Source: Sphingobacteriales bacterium (GTDB lineage Bacteria; Bacteroidota; Bacteroidia; UKL13-3). From it: 43,663 nucleotides of DNA. This document shows positions 33,597-42,547 of this stretch, piece by piece. The stretch lies in assembly GCA_021298155.1 (NCBI GenBank), contig JAJTEN010000039.1, forward strand, positions 1-43,663, given 5' to 3'. Numbering within the stretch: the stretch's first letter is position 1; each line of letters starts with the position of its first letter. Below the pieces are notes generated by a model. It made no database searches and was not told the origin of the DNA. It saw only the letters and a list, made by a program, of their open reading frames with translations. The position numbers and the translations under genes were made by a program.

Positions 33597-35786
33597 ATGC
33601 GCTATTGGTTTAGAATTTATCTCCTATTTGTTTGTTTAAAAAGTACATTTGCCTTTGCGCAAGAGCTAGATAGTGTCAATTTTTCTATGAACGAGTTGAT
33701 TATTTCAGCAGATAAATTTCAAGAAAAAAGAAAAGATATTCCGCGCCAAATCGATATAATAAATCAGAAAACCATACAGCAACTCAACAAACAAAATATG
33801 GGTGATTTATTGTTTGAGGCAAGCAATGTGTATTTGCAGAAAAGTCAGCAAGGCGGTGGGAGTCCGATAATACGCGGGTTTGAAGCGAACAAAATACTCA
33901 TGGTATTAGACGGAGTTCGCTTAAACAATGCCATTTATAGAGGCGGACATTTACAAAACGTATTGCGAATAGAACAGAATATTATTGAACGAGTTGAAGT
34001 GTTGCATGGCCCAGGATCTTTATTATATGGTTCAGATGCCTTAGGCGGAGTATTAAATTTTGTAACCATTAAACCAAGTTTAGATAAGCCAATTCAAGTA
34101 TATGTCATGAATAGGAACAGCAGTGTAAATCAAGAAAAAACACAACTTATCACACTGCAAGCTGCGTATAAAAAATTGGGCGTATTATTTCATTATTCTC
34201 AATCAGATTTTGGCGATTTAATGCAAGGAAAAAAGAGGAATAATGCAATTGGTGAGTTGGGTTTGCGTCCATTTTTTCAAGACAGATATGGAGATTCAGA
34301 CCGAATAGTAACTAATCCAAACCCACATAAACAGGTTGGTTCAGCCTACAGGCAACACAATATTCTTACTAAATGGCGCTATAAACCCAAAGCCTATTCG
34401 GAGCACCTTCTATCCTATTATTATACCACAACAGGTAACATTCCAAGATACGACAGACTAAGTGAGATCGCATCAGGTAAACCGCTATTTGCAGAATGGT
34501 ATTATGGACCAGAAACATTTCATTTTTTACATTATCAATTTAACCATTCCCTTATTCGTACCTTTTGGGATGAATTGAAATTGAATATCTCTTTACAACA
34601 AGTGGAAGAAAGCAGGAATACCCGAAATTTTGGTAATTCCTGGCTGAACCAAAGACAAGAAAAAGTAGCTGTTTTTGCCATGCATTCCGATTTCAAAAAA
34701 CGAATCAAACGAAATGAAATAAGATATGGATTGGAGTACCTTTTGAATCAGGTTAACTCAACGGCATCTGCCTTTAATTTGCTTACAAATGCCAGGCAAG
34801 CAATAAGCACGCGTTACCCAGATGGTGGTTCGCTAGTTTATTCTTTGGGCGCTTACCTCACAATGAGCCAAGAAATCGGTAAAAAATGGGTGTTTACAGA
34901 AGGAATTAGAGTGAATTACAATAGTTTATCTGCCAGATTTTCCAGCAAACAATTTTATTCCTTTTTGCCTAACAAAATACAACAAAGCTATAAACCCGTA
35001 TCGGCTAATGTTGGACTCGTATATATGCCCAATGCAAAACTAAGATTATACGCGAACATAGGTAATGCGTATAGGGTTCCAAATGTAGACGACTTGGGCA
35101 AATTATTTGATTCTAGGCCAGGTAATATTTTAATTGTACCAAACAATTATTTAAAGGCAGAGCAAACTATAACCTATGAGCTTGGCATAGAGAAACGATT
35201 TAATAATAAGTTACTCATAGCTGCAAACGCTTTTTATACGGGGGCTTGGAATACCTTAATCATTAAACAGGTAGGTTCAGACAGTATCTTATATGACAAT
35301 ATACTAACACCTGTTTTTACTACTCAAAATGCACAACGTGCTCGAATTATAGGATATCATGTGCAAGTTAACTTTATAGTAAACAAATATTGGAAGATGG
35401 AGGCCAACTTAAACCAAAGTTTAGGAACTATTTTTAGCGATAGTATAATGCCATTAGATCATATCCCTCCTCTTTACGGACGCTTGGCAATTCACTATTC
35501 GAACAAAAGGTGGCAAGCCAGCCTCCAAAGCCAATTTAGCGATGCAAAGCATAGAAGTAAATATTATTTAAACGGAGAAGATAATATTGAATATGCTACA
35601 GCAAACGGACTACCCGCATGGTATATAATATCCACAAATGTAGGATATTCATTTTTTAAGAACCAAGCATTACATTTAAGGACGGGAATAGAAAACATAT
35701 TAGATAGAAACTATCGAACTTTTGCTAGTGGAATAAGCGCACCAGGAAGGAATTTTTATTTAAGCTTAGCTTACCAATTAAATTAG
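33597..35786 (+). CDS. TonB-dependent outer-membrane receptor (heme/hemoprotein-receptor-like)
   Basis: A 729-residue TonB-dependent receptor with a signal peptide (1-21, ending FAFAQ). The plug domain (about 45-160) has GGGSPIIRGFEANKI, LDGVRLNNA and the closing VEVLHGPGSLLYGSDALGG. The barrel follows and ends in an aromatic-rich strand (FYLSLAYQLN). The plug wording resembles receptors of the hemoglobin/heme group (HmuR-like). Placed right after the oxidase genes, it may supply heme iron, but the substrate is not proven. A TATTTTGC sequence 6 bases before the ATG may be a promoter, so it could be its own unit. Its stop overlaps the ZIP gene's stop from the opposite strand. Confidence 0.9.
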   Translation: MRYWFRIYLLFVCLKSTFAFAQELDSVNFSMNELIISADKFQEKRKDIPRQIDIINQKTIQQLNKQNMGDLLFEASNVYLQKSQQGGGSPIIRGFEANKILMVLDGVRLNNAIYRGGHLQNVLRIEQNIIERVEVLHGPGSLLYGSDALGGVLNFVTIKPSLDKPIQVYVMNRNSSVNQEKTQLITLQAAYKKLGVLFHYSQSDFGDLMQGKKRNNAIGELGLRPFFQDRYGDSDRIVTNPNPHKQVGSAYRQHNILTKWRYKPKAYSEHLLSYYYTTTGNIPRYDRLSEIASGKPLFAEWYYGPETFHFLHYQFNHSLIRTFWDELKLNISLQQVEESRNTRNFGNSWLNQRQEKVAVFAMHSDFKKRIKRNEIRYGLEYLLNQVNSTASAFNLLTNARQAISTRYPDGGSLVYSLGAYLTMSQEIGKKWVFTEGIRVNYNSLSARFSSKQFYSFLPNKIQQSYKPVSANVGLVYMPNAKLRLYANIGNAYRVPNVDDLGKLFDSRPGNILIVPNNYLKAEQTITYELGIEKRFNNKLLIAANAFYTGAWNTLIIKQVGSDSILYDNILTPVFTTQNAQRARIIGYHVQVNFIVNKYWKMEANLNQSLGTIFSDSIMPLDHIPPLYGRLAIHYSNKRWQASLQSQFSDAKHRSKYYLNGEDNIEYATANGLPAWYIISTNVGYSFFKNQALHLRTGIENILDRNYRTFASGISAPGRNFYLSLAYQLN

Positions 35787-36514
35787 TGATGAAATCCAAT
35801 ACTTATGGCTGCGGCGATTCCAATACCAAGTAATACAGCAAACAATTTTTGTTTACTAAAATGATGTTGTTCGCTATTTTCAAACAAAATGGTTGTTGAA
35901 ATATGTAAGAAGGTGCCAATAACAAATGCCATAAAATACTCGAAAAATTCTTCGTTTATACTGGATTTTAAATACACACTCATACCCGCGCCTAGCAGAG
36001 CCATTGAACCATATACCAAACTAATATTTCTGAGGGCAAAACCAGAGAGATGAATTCCCTTTAAAATACTTAATAGGGCAAAAGCCGCTGGAATTTCATG
36101 AATAATAATTCCAAATAAAAGGGAGTAAAAGTTAGGGTTCTGATTTACCCATTGGGCCCCTAACGGAAAACCCTCGGTAAAAGAATGCAAACTTAAAGAG
36201 GCCACAATACCAATTGGAATTACCTTATTTTTTAAATGATGGTGCACATGCATGTGTCCGTGCTCTATACCTTCAGAATAACGTTCTAAGAATATTTGAA
36301 AAAAGAATCCCAACAATACCAGTAAACCCTTATATGGATCAAAATGTTGAAACACCTCAGGAATTAAATTAAGCAAAGTAATACCCAATAAATATGCACC
36401 GGCAAAGGCTAAAAACCAATTCAGTTCTTTGGCGTATTTTTTTACACTTTTTATTGCTAAAAAGCTTCCTAAAAGCGGACCAATAGGCAATAATAAAAAC
36501 CACCAAACACTCAT
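35783..36514 (-). CDS. ZIP-family metal transporter
   Basis: A 243-residue inner-membrane carrier for Zn2+, Fe2+ or similar ions, with about eight helices. The metal-site motifs are His110-Ser-x-x-Glu114 (HSFTEG) and His139-Glu140-Ile-Pro (HEIPAAF). A His-rich loop (85-93, HGHMHVHHH) sits between helices. The ATG overlaps the stop of the PAP2 gene by 4 bases (ATGA). The metal cannot be assigned. Confidence 0.92.
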   Translation of the reverse strand: MSVWWFLLLPIGPLLGSFLAIKSVKKYAKELNWFLAFAGAYLLGITLLNLIPEVFQHFDPYKGLLVLLGFFFQIFLERYSEGIEHGHMHVHHHLKNKVIPIGIVASLSLHSFTEGFPLGAQWVNQNPNFYSLLFGIIIHEIPAAFALLSILKGIHLSGFALRNISLVYGSMALLGAGMSVYLKSSINEEFFEYFMAFVIGTFLHISTTILFENSEQHHFSKQKLFAVLLGIGIAAAISIGFHH

Positions 36515-37071
36515 ACTATTTTTATAAATTTATTAACGTATCTTGAAAAAGCCACTCCAAATAAACTGCCACAAAGTGCACCCGCAATTACATCTAACGG
36601 ATAATGCACCCCAACATACACCTGAGAAAAAGAGATGGTAAATGCCCAAGCCAACAAGGCAGGTAAAAGCCATTTTTGATCTCTAAAAAAATACGGTAAA
36701 AACACTGCGATAGCAAAATGGTTGGTAGCATGAGCCGACATAAAACTATAACCGGCACAACGCTCAATTAAATGTCGCGTAATACCCTGTAAACTTGGTT
36801 CAGAACAAGGTCTAATGCGCATAAATGTATTCTTTACAAGATTCGCACTAAACTGATCTGATAGCGTAATTAATAGGATCAGGGCAAGAATAATTTTCCA
36901 ACTCTCTAATTTGTATTTTTTAAAGATAAAGAATAAAAACACAGCATATAGTGGATACCAAAATTCTTGCTTGCGCATAAAAGGAGCCAAAACATCCAAA
37001 ATAGGATTGGCCAAGCCATTGTTTATGGCAATAAAAAAGCTTCTATCAAATTCTAATAATTGTTCTAACAT
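36511..37071 (-). CDS. PAP2-family membrane phosphatase
   Basis: A 186-residue membrane protein. The phosphatase motifs are Lys80-x6-Arg87-Pro88, Ser112-Ala-His114 (in place of the usual PSGH) and Ser149-Gln150-x5-His156-x3-Asp160. The second residue of the third motif is Gln where Arg is standard. Such enzymes remove phosphate from lipid phosphates such as undecaprenyl diphosphate or phosphatidylglycerol phosphate. It is the middle gene of a minus-strand trio; the methyltransferase stop lies 2 bases upstream. Confidence 0.9.
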   Translation of the reverse strand: MLEQLLEFDRSFFIAINNGLANPILDVLAPFMRKQEFWYPLYAVFLFFIFKKYKLESWKIILALILLITLSDQFSANLVKNTFMRIRPCSEPSLQGITRHLIERCAGYSFMSAHATNHFAIAVFLPYFFRDQKWLLPALLAWAFTISFSQVYVGVHYPLDVIAGALCGSLFGVAFSRYVNKFIKIV

Positions 37072-37073
37072 GG

Positions 37074-37811
37074 CTAAATCTTTTGTCCGATTAAAATTAA
37101 TCGATCACTAGATGCTAACTGAAAAGGATCAAGTGAATAGTTACCGAAATAATGTAGCAATTTAAAACCAGACTTTTCAAATAGGGATTGAAAATCTTGA
37201 AGGGTTAAGGCTTGAACTGATTCTAAGTAATTATATGTTTGATTCTGATGTTCAAAGGAAATTGTCTTCCTAATTTTACCATTTACAAGATCCCTGTTAA
37301 TATGAAATGATATACCTTCCCGCTCAATTGTTTCGGTTCGAACCAAATCTTGTACAACCTTATGGGCATTAAAAAAATCGATCAGTAAAATACCATTGGA
37401 CTGAAGCAATGCATGAACATTTTGTAGCACTTTTACATTTGTTTCTACATCTTCAAAATAGCCAAAACTGGTAAATAAGTTGAGCGCATACTGAAAGGTG
37501 TTTGGCACATGTAGAGAGCGTAAATCGGCCACTGTGAAAGTTAAAGAACTATTTTCAAATTGTTTTGCTGCAGCAATACTTTGTGCCGATAAATCTACAC
37601 CAGTTACCTCAAAACCCAAGGAATTTAAAAAAATACTATGTCTTCCTTTACCACAAGCCAAATCAATAATCTTCGCTTGTTGCTTTGGTTGATAAAAATC
37701 TATTAAATTCTGAAGAAAAAATTCTGCCTCAGATTGATCTCTGTGTCCATATAAAATATGATAATACGGCGAATCGAACCAATCTGCAAACCACTCCGTT
37801 TTCTTTTCCAT
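37074..37811 (-). CDS. SAM-dependent methyltransferase (class I)
   Basis: A 245-residue Rossmann-fold methyltransferase. Motif I is IIDLACGKGRHS (about 48-59), with the acidic residue in VTGVDLS as the second SAM contact, and ALNLFTSFGYF and LIDFFN later in the fold. The substrate is unknown; small molecule, lipid or tRNA are all possible. It is the first gene of the trio with PAP2 and ZIP, and a 153-base spacer separates it from the divergent barrel protein. Confidence 0.88.
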   Translation of the reverse strand: MEKKTEWFADWFDSPYYHILYGHRDQSEAEFFLQNLIDFYQPKQQAKIIDLACGKGRHSIFLNSLGFEVTGVDLSAQSIAAAKQFENSSLTFTVADLRSLHVPNTFQYALNLFTSFGYFEDVETNVKVLQNVHALLQSNGILLIDFFNAHKVVQDLVRTETIEREGISFHINRDLVNGKIRKTISFEHQNQTYNYLESVQALTLQDFQSLFEKSGFKLLHYFGNYSLDPFQLASSDRLILIGQKI

Positions 37812-37959
37812 GTGAAGCCACGAATGTAAGAAAAGCTTTTAAATACTCCAATAATTTAGATATTCTTAAGTTTATCGTGCAATAAACCGCTGAATTTGCC
37901 TCTCATCATAATTTATCAAGCTGAAAAATATAGTTATTGAATTTTACGTTATTCTTATT

Positions 37960-37967
37960 CAACTTTG
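37960..37967 (+). promoter_or_regulatory. Putative -7 box CAACTTTG just before the barrel-protein start
   Basis: One mismatch to TAnnTTTG, with a TTG about 20 bases upstream in the expected -33 position. It ends 6 bases before the ATG at 37974, so the mRNA would be leaderless. A possible TTG start (37965) lies inside the box and was rejected for that reason. Confidence 0.4.
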
Positions 37968-37973
37968 AACCCA

Positions 37974-40760
37974 ATGAAATTAAAAACAATAGTGTTGTTT
38001 ACCCTGCTCAGTGGATTGAGCGGTTTGGTTCAAACCAAGGCACAATTGGCTAGCATTAAAGGAACAGTAGTAGACACCAGCCAATATAAACCTATGGCAT
38101 ACTCAGCTGTAAGTTTAATCAAACCAAACGGAATCTTAGTAAAAACACAATTTACCAAATCATCCAATACTTTTTCCTTTATAAACATTATTCCAGACAC
38201 CTACAATTTGAGGATATCGCGTGTGGGTTATGCAGATTATGAAGAAAAATTTATTGTAATGGCAAATGAACAGCGAGATTTTGGCGCCATTGCCTTAATA
38301 AGTAAGGAAAATTTATTGAGAGAGGTATTGATAAAAGATCGATCGGCTATCAAAATTAAAGGTGATACCACCGAATTTTTGGTAGATTCATTTTTAACCA
38401 ATAAAAACTCAAATATTGAAGACCTGTTAAAAAAATTACCAGGCATACAAGTAGACAAGGCAGGTAAAATTACCGCGCAAGGACAGGAAGTTAAAAAGGT
38501 ATTGGTAGATGGCGAGGAATTTTTTGGGAACGACCCAACAATTGCTACTAAAAACATAAAAGCCGAAAATGTGGAGACTGTACAGGTTTTCGATCAGAAA
38601 AGTGAGCAAACACAACAAACCGGAATAGATGATGGCACCAAAGAAAAAACCATTAACCTTACTTTAAAAGAAGATGCCAAAAAGGGCTATTTTGGCAAAG
38701 TTGGTGCTGGCTATGGAACTAGAAATCAAAGTGGAGTTAACGGTATTACAGCCAATTTTGGCAATGAAAACAGGTATGAAGGTGAGGCCATGTACAACAA
38801 TTTCAAGAATAAAAGAAAAGCTTCTGTTTTCTCAACCATGAGCAATACCAACAAAACTGGTTTAAACTGGGAAGACCGAGAAAAATATATGGGAGGCAAC
38901 AATGTTGAATACGACGAATCAAATGGCTATATGTATTCAACCTTTGAATATGATGGAAGCGGTTTTAACGACAATGGAATTCCTATTACAAACTATATTG
39001 GGGGCAATTATTCTGATAAGATTCTTAAAGAAAAACTCAATTATAATTTTAATGTGAGTAGAAAAGAAATGCTCATAAATGGAATAGATAGAAATTATAC
39101 CCAATATATTTTACCCGATACCATGTACTTTAACCAACAAGACAATATTATAAAAACCAATAAAATTACAAATCAATCTAGCGGCAAAGCGGTATGGAAC
39201 ATTGATTCTTTGAGCAGCCTCACAGTTAAAGTAAATGTGAACCAAAGTTTGTTTAGTAATACTAATGAATTTAGTTCCCAGAACTTAAATAGTCTTTCAC
39301 AAAAAGTAAATGAAAACAAGCGTATTAACAGCAGTACAGGAGAAACTTTAAACGCCAATTATTCTATTTTTTACAATAAGAAGTTCGCCAAATTAGGTCG
39401 ATCTATTTCTTTCAATTTTGATCAAAAAATTACCAAAAATAACAGTGATGGGGATTTGCTTTCAGATACTAAATTTTACAATAGCGATAGTAGTATTAAC
39501 AGCGAGCAAAACCTAGATCAAATCAAAAGAAGCGAAGAAGAAGGTAATAATTTCGGATCGCGCATTACTTATACCGAACCCCTCAGCAAAACATGGTCGG
39601 TGATTAGCGATTACGACTATCATATTACCCTGAATAAATCTTTTATAAATACCTTTAATAAAAGACAATTAAAACGAGTAGATTCATTGAGTAATCATTT
39701 AGATTATAATATAGGTATCCATAAGGGCGGCGTTAGTTTGCGCTATATTACCAAGAAAATAAATGCTTCTTTTGGGGCGCGCATTAGCCATACCAAATTA
39801 AGTCAAGATGATAAAATACGTGATACTACCCTGTATCAAAACTTCTTAAATTTATTTCCAACTGCGTCTTTAAATTATAAATTAGGATCAACAAAAAGTA
39901 TTAATTTTAGTTACGCAGGATCAACCAGACAACCCACTTTGCAACAAATTAACCCGATACAAGACCTAAGTAATCCATTGGTTATTTTTAGAGGCAATCC
40001 ACAGCTAGGGCAAAGATTTAGCAATGATGTAAACCTAACATTCAATCATTACCAACCTATTTCTGGCAGAAGCTTTTATGCTAATTTACGGTACAATTAT
40101 ACCTTTAACGACTTTGCCAATTCTGACCAAGTAGATGAACAAGGCAGAAGGGTATACAAAACGGTAAATGTAGATGGCAATCAATCATTAAGTGGATATG
40201 CCTATTATTACTTTAAAATAAATGCCCTTAACCTTGGCTTGAACCAAAGTTTAAATCCATATTATAGTAAAAATGCGAACTTTATTAATGGTCTTCCAAA
40301 CATCAATAATAATTTAAGCGTAACCTACGATATTAGTTTAAGCTTTGAAGAAGAAGAAAAATACGAATTTTACTTCTCTCCATCAATAAGTTATGATTAT
40401 TCTACCACTTCACTAAGACCAGATGTTGTTACCGAATTTTTTACCTATTATTTTGATTTAGGTGTAGAATTATTTTTGCCTAAAAAATTTAGTCTAGATG
40501 TGGAGGCAGATTGGAATATTAGGCAACAAACAGCGGTATTTAATACCAATAACAACGTGCTTATTATAAATGCGCATGCGGGCAAAAAATTTGGAAAATA
40601 TGATGCATTTGCTGTTAGAATGGGAGTTTCAGACTTGCTGAACCAAAACATTGGATTCAGAAGAAATGCAAATAGCAACTATATTAATGAAAATACCCAT
40701 ATCGTATTGCGCAGGTATTTTATGATAAACTTAACGTATAATTTCCAAAATGGCAGATAA
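37974..40760 (+). CDS. TonB-receptor-like outer-membrane barrel protein with carboxypeptidase-regulatory-like N-terminus
   Basis: About 928 residues. A signal peptide comes first (ending QTKAQ), then a CarboxypepD-regulatory-like domain (about 25-110: SIKGTVVDTS, GYADYEEKF), a plug-like segment (LLKKLPGIQVDKAGKITAQG, VLVDGEEFFG) and a long barrel ending in an aromatic strand (NLTYNFQ). This matches the Bacteroidota barrel family OMP_b-brl_3. It lacks an obvious TonB box and binding partner, so it could be a transporter or an outer-membrane assembly protein. The next gene, a GLPGLI protein, starts at its very end, a pairing I recognise as common. Substrate unknown. Confidence 0.85.
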   Translation: MKLKTIVLFTLLSGLSGLVQTKAQLASIKGTVVDTSQYKPMAYSAVSLIKPNGILVKTQFTKSSNTFSFINIIPDTYNLRISRVGYADYEEKFIVMANEQRDFGAIALISKENLLREVLIKDRSAIKIKGDTTEFLVDSFLTNKNSNIEDLLKKLPGIQVDKAGKITAQGQEVKKVLVDGEEFFGNDPTIATKNIKAENVETVQVFDQKSEQTQQTGIDDGTKEKTINLTLKEDAKKGYFGKVGAGYGTRNQSGVNGITANFGNENRYEGEAMYNNFKNKRKASVFSTMSNTNKTGLNWEDREKYMGGNNVEYDESNGYMYSTFEYDGSGFNDNGIPITNYIGGNYSDKILKEKLNYNFNVSRKEMLINGIDRNYTQYILPDTMYFNQQDNIIKTNKITNQSSGKAVWNIDSLSSLTVKVNVNQSLFSNTNEFSSQNLNSLSQKVNENKRINSSTGETLNANYSIFYNKKFAKLGRSISFNFDQKITKNNSDGDLLSDTKFYNSDSSINSEQNLDQIKRSEEEGNNFGSRITYTEPLSKTWSVISDYDYHITLNKSFINTFNKRQLKRVDSLSNHLDYNIGIHKGGVSLRYITKKINASFGARISHTKLSQDDKIRDTTLYQNFLNLFPTASLNYKLGSTKSINFSYAGSTRQPTLQQINPIQDLSNPLVIFRGNPQLGQRFSNDVNLTFNHYQPISGRSFYANLRYNYTFNDFANSDQVDEQGRRVYKTVNVDGNQSLSGYAYYYFKINALNLGLNQSLNPYYSKNANFINGLPNINNNLSVTYDISLSFEEEEKYEFYFSPSISYDYSTTSLRPDVVTEFFTYYFDLGVELFLPKKFSLDVEADWNIRQQTAVFNTNNNVLIINAHAGKKFGKYDAFAVRMGVSDLLNQNIGFRRNANSNYINENTHIVLRRYFMINLTYNFQNGR

Positions 40761-40764
40761 GCAG

Positions 40765-41502
40765 ATGAAACCAATTTACTTTTACCTTAGCCTAATATTT
40801 GCAATATTCAATTCTTACAATCATGCTCAGCAATTAATATTGAGTGGCGAAATTATTTTTGAACGAAAAGAAAATATTCATAAGGGATTTACAGAGGAGA
40901 ATAGCTGGACAGAAGCCCGTAAAAAAGCCACGCCCAAATATAAAACAGACCTTTTCACACTTCAATTTACTAGCAAACAATCCATTTATAAAATGCATAT
41001 TGAAGATGAGCACCCTTCTTTCATGTGGAATAAAATGGCAAATGCCAATAGTGTTATTCAACTACTAGATGAAAAAAGATATGAAGCAGAAAAAACTATC
41101 TATGAAAAAACGTATCGGATTAAGGATAGCCTGCCCCAATTCGAATGGAAATTAGAAAATGAGTATAGAACCATAGCTGGACATTCATGCAGAAAAGCGA
41201 GTACAATAATTTTGGATTCTTTATATATCATCGCTTTTTATACAGAGGAAATTCCAGTAAATGGCGGACCCGAATCATTTAATGGATTACCAGGAATGAT
41301 ATTGGGAATTGTTGTTCCTAGAATAAATACAAATTATTTCGCTACAAAAGTTAGCTCACAACTTATTCCTGAGACCCTATTTATGCTCCCAAAAAACAAA
41401 TCAAAAATCACCTCATTTAAAGATTTTTATGCTGAATTAGGCAAGGCACTTAAAGATTGGGGTGATTATGCATCCCAGGTAATCTGGCGAGCTAGTTTAT
41501 AA
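40765..41502 (+). CDS. GLPGLI-family secreted protein
   Basis: About 245 residues with a signal peptide (MKPIYFYLSLIFAIFNSY, cut near HAQ). The name-giving motif appears as GLPGMILG, preceded by the family segment AFYTEEIPVNGGPESFNG. Cys in GHSCRKAS is part of the same conserved region. I chose the ATG at 40765, which gives a cleaner signal peptide than the ATG at 40750; the latter overlaps the barrel gene. The function of the family is unknown. It probably acts in the periplasm with the barrel protein before it. Confidence 0.85.
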   Translation: MKPIYFYLSLIFAIFNSYNHAQQLILSGEIIFERKENIHKGFTEENSWTEARKKATPKYKTDLFTLQFTSKQSIYKMHIEDEHPSFMWNKMANANSVIQLLDEKRYEAEKTIYEKTYRIKDSLPQFEWKLENEYRTIAGHSCRKASTIILDSLYIIAFYTEEIPVNGGPESFNGLPGMILGIVVPRINTNYFATKVSSQLIPETLFMLPKNKSKITSFKDFYAELGKALKDWGDYASQVIWRASL

Positions 41503-41571
41503 ATAGCAGGCAGAGTATAGGGTATTGTAAATAAATTTTGTGCTTGTTTCCAACTTATTTATAAGAAATCA

Positions 41572-41579
41572 TACCTTTG
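41572..41579 (+). promoter_or_regulatory. Putative -7 promoter box TACCTTTG of dapA
   Basis: Perfect TAnnTTTG match, 18 bases before the dapA ATG. Confidence 0.5.
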
Positions 41580-41597
41580 GATTAAATTAAACACAGT

Positions 41598-42476
41598 ATG
41601 AGAGGCACAGGCGTAGCATTAGTAACCCCATTCAACAAAGACTTAAGCATAGATTTTGATGCATTAGGAAGAATTATAGACCATTGTATCTATGGTGGTT
41701 TAGAATATTTGGTTGCCTTAGGTACCACTGGAGAAAGTGTTACGCTGAGTAAAGAAGAAAAAAAAGAAGTATATCAATATATCAAAGATAAAACGGCAGG
41801 TAGAATACCATTGGTGGCCGGATTGGGGGGCAATAATACCTACGAGCTGATTGAAACCATGAAGCAATTTAACTTTGAAGGGTACAATGCCCTATTATCT
41901 GTTAGTCCGTATTACAATAAACCCACCCAAGAAGGCATATTCCAGCACTATATGGCCATTCAAGAGTATACAGAAGTGCCTATCATTTTATATAATGTTC
42001 CTGGAAGAACTGGCTCTAATATGACAGCAGATACCACTTTGAGATTGGCAAGGGCAAGCGAAAAATTTGCTGCCATCAAGGAAGCCAGTGGAAATCCAGA
42101 ACAGTTTATGGACATTATGAATGAAAAGCCTGCAGAATTTGATGTTATTTCTGGTGACGATAACTTAACCCTCCCCTTTTTAGCCATGGGAATGAGTGGT
42201 GTTATTTCTGTTATTGCACAGGCTTATCCAAAGCAATTTTCTAGTATGGTTAGGTTGGGTTTAGATGGCAAATTTGAAGAAGCCCGTCAAATTCACTACC
42301 AATTATATTCCATTATGAAAGGCATATTTATGGAAGGTAATCCCGGTGGTATAAAATACGTTCTGAGCAAAATGGGACTTTGCCAAAATTATGTACGCTT
42401 GCCACTTGCCCCAATCAGCAAAAACACGGAACAAAAATTAGAGGAGATGATGGGGTTGTTGAGTGTTAAATGTTAA
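41598..42476 (+). CDS. dapA: 4-hydroxy-tetrahydrodipicolinate synthase
   Basis: It condenses pyruvate with aspartate semialdehyde in lysine and diaminopimelate synthesis. The 292 residues match DapA. Active-site residues are visible: Thr43-Thr44 (GTTGES), Tyr132 (LYNVPGR), Arg137 and the Schiff-base Lys161 (AIKEASG). The last codons (SVKC, then stop) are made of the short repeat AGTGTTAAATGTTAAG that continues downstream, so the C-terminus may have been shaped by the repeat. A perfect -7 box lies upstream. No other lysine genes are adjacent. Confidence 0.96.
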   Translation: MRGTGVALVTPFNKDLSIDFDALGRIIDHCIYGGLEYLVALGTTGESVTLSKEEKKEVYQYIKDKTAGRIPLVAGLGGNNTYELIETMKQFNFEGYNALLSVSPYYNKPTQEGIFQHYMAIQEYTEVPIILYNVPGRTGSNMTADTTLRLARASEKFAAIKEASGNPEQFMDIMNEKPAEFDVISGDDNLTLPFLAMGMSGVISVIAQAYPKQFSSMVRLGLDGKFEEARQIHYQLYSIMKGIFMEGNPGGIKYVLSKMGLCQNYVRLPLAPISKNTEQKLEEMMGLLSVKC

Positions 42477-42494
42477 GTTTTAAGTGTTGAGTTT
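42461..42494. repeat. Short degenerate repeat at the 3' end of dapA
   Basis: Slipped copies of an AGTGTTAA(A/G)T-like unit that run through the dapA stop codon. The 17-mer GTTAAGTTTTAAGTGTT at 42472-42488 is identical to 5130-5146. Confidence 0.5.
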
Positions 42495-42547
42495 CTTTAT
42501 TGATTATACTGCTCGCTTACTTAGCACTTCTTCATCTGGGTTTTAGC

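Noticed and set aside
9191-40640. Dispersed GGTTCAGCC/GGCTGAACC elements as a repeat family
   Set aside because: Several other matches (near 9200, 34340, 34645 and 40635) are inside genes, most of them as Leu-Asn-Gln codons, so they are explained by coding; only the two intergenic hairpins were kept.
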